From: Owenia fusiformis
Lineage: Eukaryota > Annelida > Polychaeta > Sabellida > Oweniidae
NCBI GenBank assembly: GCA_903813345.2
Contig: CAIIXF020000229.1
Span: forward strand, 1-25,000
Length of the DNA stretch: 25,000 nt
Reading direction: 5' to 3'
Below the pieces are notes generated by a model, which saw only the letters and a program-made list of their open reading frames with translations, did no database searches and was not told the DNA's origin. The position numbers were made by a program, and so were the translations under genes. Below, one piece after another: positions 21,353 through 25,000 of the stretch. Each line of letters begins with the position of its first letter. Positions within the stretch are counted from its first letter, which is position 1.

Positions 21353-22192
21353 CTGCAAATAGACAAAAAAATACAAAAATACAATGAATTTCAAGAAAAT
21401 ATCATAGAATAGATGTAATAATAAAAGTATTTATATGAATAAGCATAATTCTTGGTAAATGATTTTGCAAAAACTGGAAATGTGAGAAACAGAGAATCTA
21501 CTAAGGTTGGACTGATACAACAGATGAAGCTCTGTTTCTGAAAAAATCCAGGGAAAAATTTGAACTACCTCAAGGTTCAAATTGGCTTATCAGTTTAGAA
21601 GTCTAGAATCTCATTGTCAGATAAACACTTCAGACAATGTCAGACAAGGTCTACCTCTGGTAACGTTTTGGTAATCAAGGGAATAAAATATGTGCCATGA
21701 AATGGACTATTGTTGAAAAACATGCCGTTCTGCCAGATAAGCTCTAACATTCAGATTACAGTCATTAGTTATTGTCAGAATTTGAAAATTTGATACTTTG
21801 ATAGTTCAGCTAAGAACCCTCTGAGCCAAACAGGCTTAATGATATGTACTGGAAGTTGCTACAAGAGGTAAACTACTGGTATAACAGTTTGTACAAAGAT
21901 TCTTTGGATAAGAGCTCAAAATATATATACAAACTTTACTCATTTCCCTATTTTGACAACTTCTTTGCTTGATTTGTTATTTCCATATTGACATGGTCCA
22001 TTGCTGATCATTGATCTGGTTCTTTTATATCACATTTAACTGACAAGTCCAGAATAGGGATTTGACAGCTTTCATTAACCTCTTTCCTCAACCCTCAAAG
22101 GACATAAACTCAAATATCATATTTGATAATTCAAATTGTAGCTATTACCCTGTGCAAGAGCTTTTACTTTTTAGACTCTTTAAATAAGCATA

Positions 22193-22375
22193 TAGTAAAA
22201 CCTGTCTAATCCAAACACCTCTGGGACCATTCAAACATGTTCGGATTAGCAGGTGTTCATTTTGGTTTTATAAACATGTAAGTCAATGAAAGATAACAAC
22301 TATGGGACCAAGAAAAGGTGTTCCCATTGAGAGGTGATTGGATTAGAGAGGTGTTCAGATATACAAGTTTGACTG
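22193..22375. mobile_element. MITE with TA target site, pogo/Tigger-like ends
   Basis: 183 bp flanked by TA (22191-22192 and 22376-22377). The left end tagtaaaacctgtctaatcc and the complement of the right end cagtcaaacttgtatatctg form imperfect ~29-bp inverted repeats, both running into aacacctct. Internal gggacca and ggtgttc motifs recur. TA duplication and a CAGT-type terminus fit the Tc1/mariner-pogo superfamily. There is no transposase, so it must have been mobilised in trans. Confidence 0.75.
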
Positions 22376-23113
22376 TATATGTAATCAAAACATGCAGCAA
22401 GTAAATCATTATCCTCTATGTTCTACCTCTTAGTGGCTTTAACTACTATAGTTACTCACTACATTGAGATTATTAAGATCTTATCACCAAATCTTTTGTA
22501 GTAGTCAGAGGGAAGTGTAGATTGCCAATGGAGATTCAGAGTAGTTGCCTCTTGAGTTTAAATATCAATCTACTGGCATTCCTTCAAGTATTATTAAAGT
22601 TAATTTAATACAATCTTTGATAATGTTAGATTTTAACATGGGAATAAACCTCAAACAGTTTTTTGTGAATGTTTTTTCGTGAAACCTTCCCATGGGGATG
22701 GATGAGTGATTAAACACCTAATGGAACATGATGAGTTGATGGATTTGATACTGAAGGTGAAACCTTATGAGATTTGATAACTCAAATTTGTCTAAAAAGA
22801 GTAATGTAGCCATGGAATCACTAGGAATGCCCCTTATGAATTATTTAATGGAAAACTCATTAAGATGTCTGATAGGATAACTTGCCCTTGTGAGATAGGA
22901 GATTCAAAATATGTTTTACCATGCAACAGTTTACATATATGATGCTTTCAAAAATTGCACAAAAGTGAAAATGGGTAAAAAGTATCAAAACAAGTGAAAT
23001 ATACCAAAAATATTTGAAAATAGGTAAAAAGATATGTTCGTCAAATAAGGATAACAACCACGAGCAATGACAATGCTATCAAGGATCAATTCATCCTTTA
23101 TAGTAGATTCAGA

Positions 23114-23398
23114 CTAAAAAAACTGAAAATAGACGTACCATAATTCTTTTTTACAAAAAAACCCATCTGAATCATATTCTCGGAAAGTATATCCCAAATG
23201 ACTGGTATCTGGAGATGTAATGAAATATTTCATATCTTCTAAGTGCCAGCAGGAGATACAAATGAGGCCAGGTGATTCCGATGTAAAAGTATCACAGCAT
23301 AAAATACAGTAGTCCAACTCTTCCAGGTTGTTAATTATATAAAGTAAAAAGTATAGAAGAAGAGACAATATGAGGTAATCAGCGACAAGCTCAAATTT
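23114..23398 (-). other. Unidentified cysteine-rich open frame
   Basis: An open minus-strand frame of about 94 codons. After a hydrophobic start (ILSLLLYFLLYIINN) it has CILCCDTFTSESPGLICISC, i.e. C-x2-C-C then C-x2-C, followed by acidic and aromatic residues. A possible donor GTACGT follows 23139, but no good acceptor is obvious. The cysteine spacing does not fit a RECK knot repeat. It may be an exon, a transposon relic or chance. Confidence 0.2.
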
Positions 23399-24130
23399 TT
23401 AATGACAAATAAAAGCTGGATGCCATGACAACCACAATGACATCAGTGATATCCGATGGCAATTTGGTTTAAAAATATTGATGTGTTGATTACATTTGCA
23501 TTTTTTTGATTTTAGAGAAAGTGCGTAAAAGAACTTAACCTATATCCAGATATTTTTCTTTCTCAACAAATTGAACTGAATATATACAGATGTTTTATAA
23601 TTTAAGTGTTCATGAGACAGTTTTATTGTTTTCCTTAGTTGGTTTGGCTCAAAGCATTAATTTTATGTTCTTTGTTTAAAACATAACAACCCAATTTATG
23701 ATGGTGACATTTTTACTATGACTTTTACTGTACATTATACAAAAGTTAGAACCATGATGCCATTTCACTCTCATATATTTATTTAACAAACAGACAACTT
23801 CAAATCATATAATGGTTTGTTTAATTATATTTAAAAGCTAATGTTAATATTGTATATATCTGGATGTCATAACAAAAGATAACTTCAAACAGTACTTTGG
23901 ACATATCAAGCAGTGATGCAGCTTGGTGATTGGTTGTATATAAACTAATGAAATGTTTGTGTAAGCGTGTGGCATTCCACAAGCAGAAACATCAACAAGT
24001 TCCACCTCTGTAATGATCATAAACATTGAACATTTATGACTGAATTGAGAGCTAGCTTTCCCCTGCACAACACAGCATTGCAACACACTAACTGGCATTC
24101 TTACTTAAGGTGCCACAAAAGGTGAGAGTA

Positions 24131-24306
24131 CAGTGAACCTGTAAAGTGGAATACTTCTGGAAGTAGAGTACCTCTGTAAGTGGAACACTTTTCAGAGTCC
24201 CAATACCAAATGACTTAATGTAAAATAACCTGTTTAAGTGGAACACTTCCCAAGTGGAACACTTTTTAAAGGAACCAAAGGTGTTCCACTTAAACAGGGT
24301 TTACTA
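24131..24306. mobile_element. MITE with TA-like target site and internal aagtggaacactt repeats
   Basis: 176 bp. The left end cagtgaacctgtaaagtgga and the complement of the right end tagtaaaccctgtttaagtg are imperfect inverted repeats. The left flank is TA (24129-24130); the right flank is CA (24307-24308), consistent with a mutated TA duplication. Several copies of aagtggaacactt, itself aagtg/cactt symmetrical, occur inside. Termini resemble the element at 22193-22375, so both may use the same pogo-like machinery. Confidence 0.7.
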
Positions 24307-24687
24307 CACTCTACCTAGTCCTTGTCCTCCATTATTGTGGAGGGGGGATGAACTTTGTGCAAGTGGCTGAGATGGGATGAGTGTGTTTAAAGGGGTTCAT
24401 TCATCTAACAACCCAGTTGACAGTAGACATAGTTACCAGTTTCACCACCAAGTGGCTAATTTGGGTCAAACAGTTCCCTTAAACTTGAATACTCATCAGT
24501 TCTAGTAGATCAATTTTCATGTAATTTTTCATATAGATTTCAAATTTGATATCACTTTGACTAATTTTGAATTTTTAATGATTATTTCTACTTGCATTTT
24601 CACCAACTGAAACTTGTTATCACTAACTTGAACAAAAAAAACAGATCATGGAGTTGATGAACATTTGTTTTATATTTTTATTACTAG

Positions 24688-24727
24688 CAAGGTCGGAAAA
24701 TGTCTGACTCGGATCAAGGTCAACAAG
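24688..24727 (+). CDS. Possible first coding exon of an unidentified plus-strand gene
   Basis: An acceptor after a T-rich tract (tttttattactag) ends at 24687, and a donor gtaaca follows 24727. Between them, 12 nt of putative 5' UTR with two CpGs nearby precede ATG at 24700 and nine codons (MSDSDQGQQ), ending in phase 1. Base composition is distinctly less AT-rich than the surroundings. The family cannot be told from nine residues. The rest of the gene would lie to the right, perhaps beyond 25000. Confidence 0.35.
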
Positions 24728-25000
24728 GTAACATATGCACATTCATATGTACTGTCTATTGTATATTTCCATATACAGTAAACCAGACATTCCTGTAACA
24801 GCTGGACTAATCATTTTATCTCCTGAATAAAAACAATTCATCAGAGTTCTCAAACCAACCTAGTTGAAAACTTTTTTGATGACCCAAAAAGTGCTGCTGT
24901 TCAAATGTTTGACATAAAGATATGATGGTTTGGTTTGGTCTACAGATTTGTTAATAAAATGAAAAATGGGCCCAAATTCTTGTTATAAAGGTTTGATAAT

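Larger units (their letters stand above)
21353..24687. other. Upstream RECK intron or 5' flank
   Basis: The first coding exon in view starts with a split codon, so RECK continues upstream. I searched the minus strand here for a Leu-Cys-Cys knot repeat and a signal peptide and found none with suitable splice sites. The region holds two MITEs and a cysteine-rich open frame. Confidence 0.6.

Noticed and set aside
21490-21540. Minus-strand Cys-Cys after a good acceptor-like tract (FICCI)
   Set aside because: No further cysteines and no donor in a suitable phase; it does not resemble knot repeat 1.
24040-24110. Minus-strand peptide with VCCNAVLC, resembling the start of RECK knot repeat 1
   Set aside because: The cysteine spacing does not give the C-R-x-x-C half of a knot repeat, a stop follows soon after, and no matching splice sites were found.
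24326-24343. Small hairpin cctcca-ttattg-tggagg
   Set aside because: Only a 6-bp stem with no following T-run or other context; expected by chance.

Overview
The window reads as AT-rich, intron-rich animal nuclear DNA. Open frames are short and scattered. The only long conserved protein signal comes from 17 minus-strand segments, each bounded by AG/GT splice sites, whose phases all join in frame. Together they encode about 874 residues of a RECK orthologue (reversion-inducing cysteine-rich protein with Kazal motifs). RECK is a cell-surface inhibitor of matrix metalloproteinases and, in vertebrates, a Wnt7 co-receptor with ADGRA2/GPR124. The compact modular exons, long 5' introns and MITE-like repeats suggest a slowly evolving marine invertebrate, perhaps a lophotrochozoan such as a mollusc. 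That taxonomic guess is inference only.

Layout on the + strand, left to right. Positions 1-3229 lie downstream of the RECK stop codon and hold no recognisable gene. They contain a short tandem duplication (75-131), a minisatellite of 30-bp units (about 1911-2169) and candidate poly(A) signals. Positions 3230-9840 carry 14 closely spaced exons with introns of 175-476 bp: C-terminal region and anchor, three Kazal domains, two C-x-C/VWC-like exons, EGF-like, Frizzled-like region, and cysteine-knot repeats 5 and 4. Positions 9841-21352 carry only three exons (knot repeats 3 and 2), separated by introns of 2.5, 2.7 and 6.0 kb. Repeats are concentrated in these introns: two copies of one short inverted-repeat element, a fold-back element, an AT-rich tandem array and a 182-bp tandem duplication.

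Positions 21353-25000 should be the next RECK intron or the 5' flank. The signal peptide and first cysteine-knot repeat (about 94 residues by comparison with the vertebrate protein) were not found and probably lie beyond 25000. This part holds two MITEs with TA target sites and pogo/Tigger-like ends, an unexplained cysteine-rich open frame, and one convincing small plus-strand exon (24688-24727) that may start a different gene.

RECK is the only gene assigned with confidence. No RNA gene, CRISPR array or complete autonomous transposon was seen.
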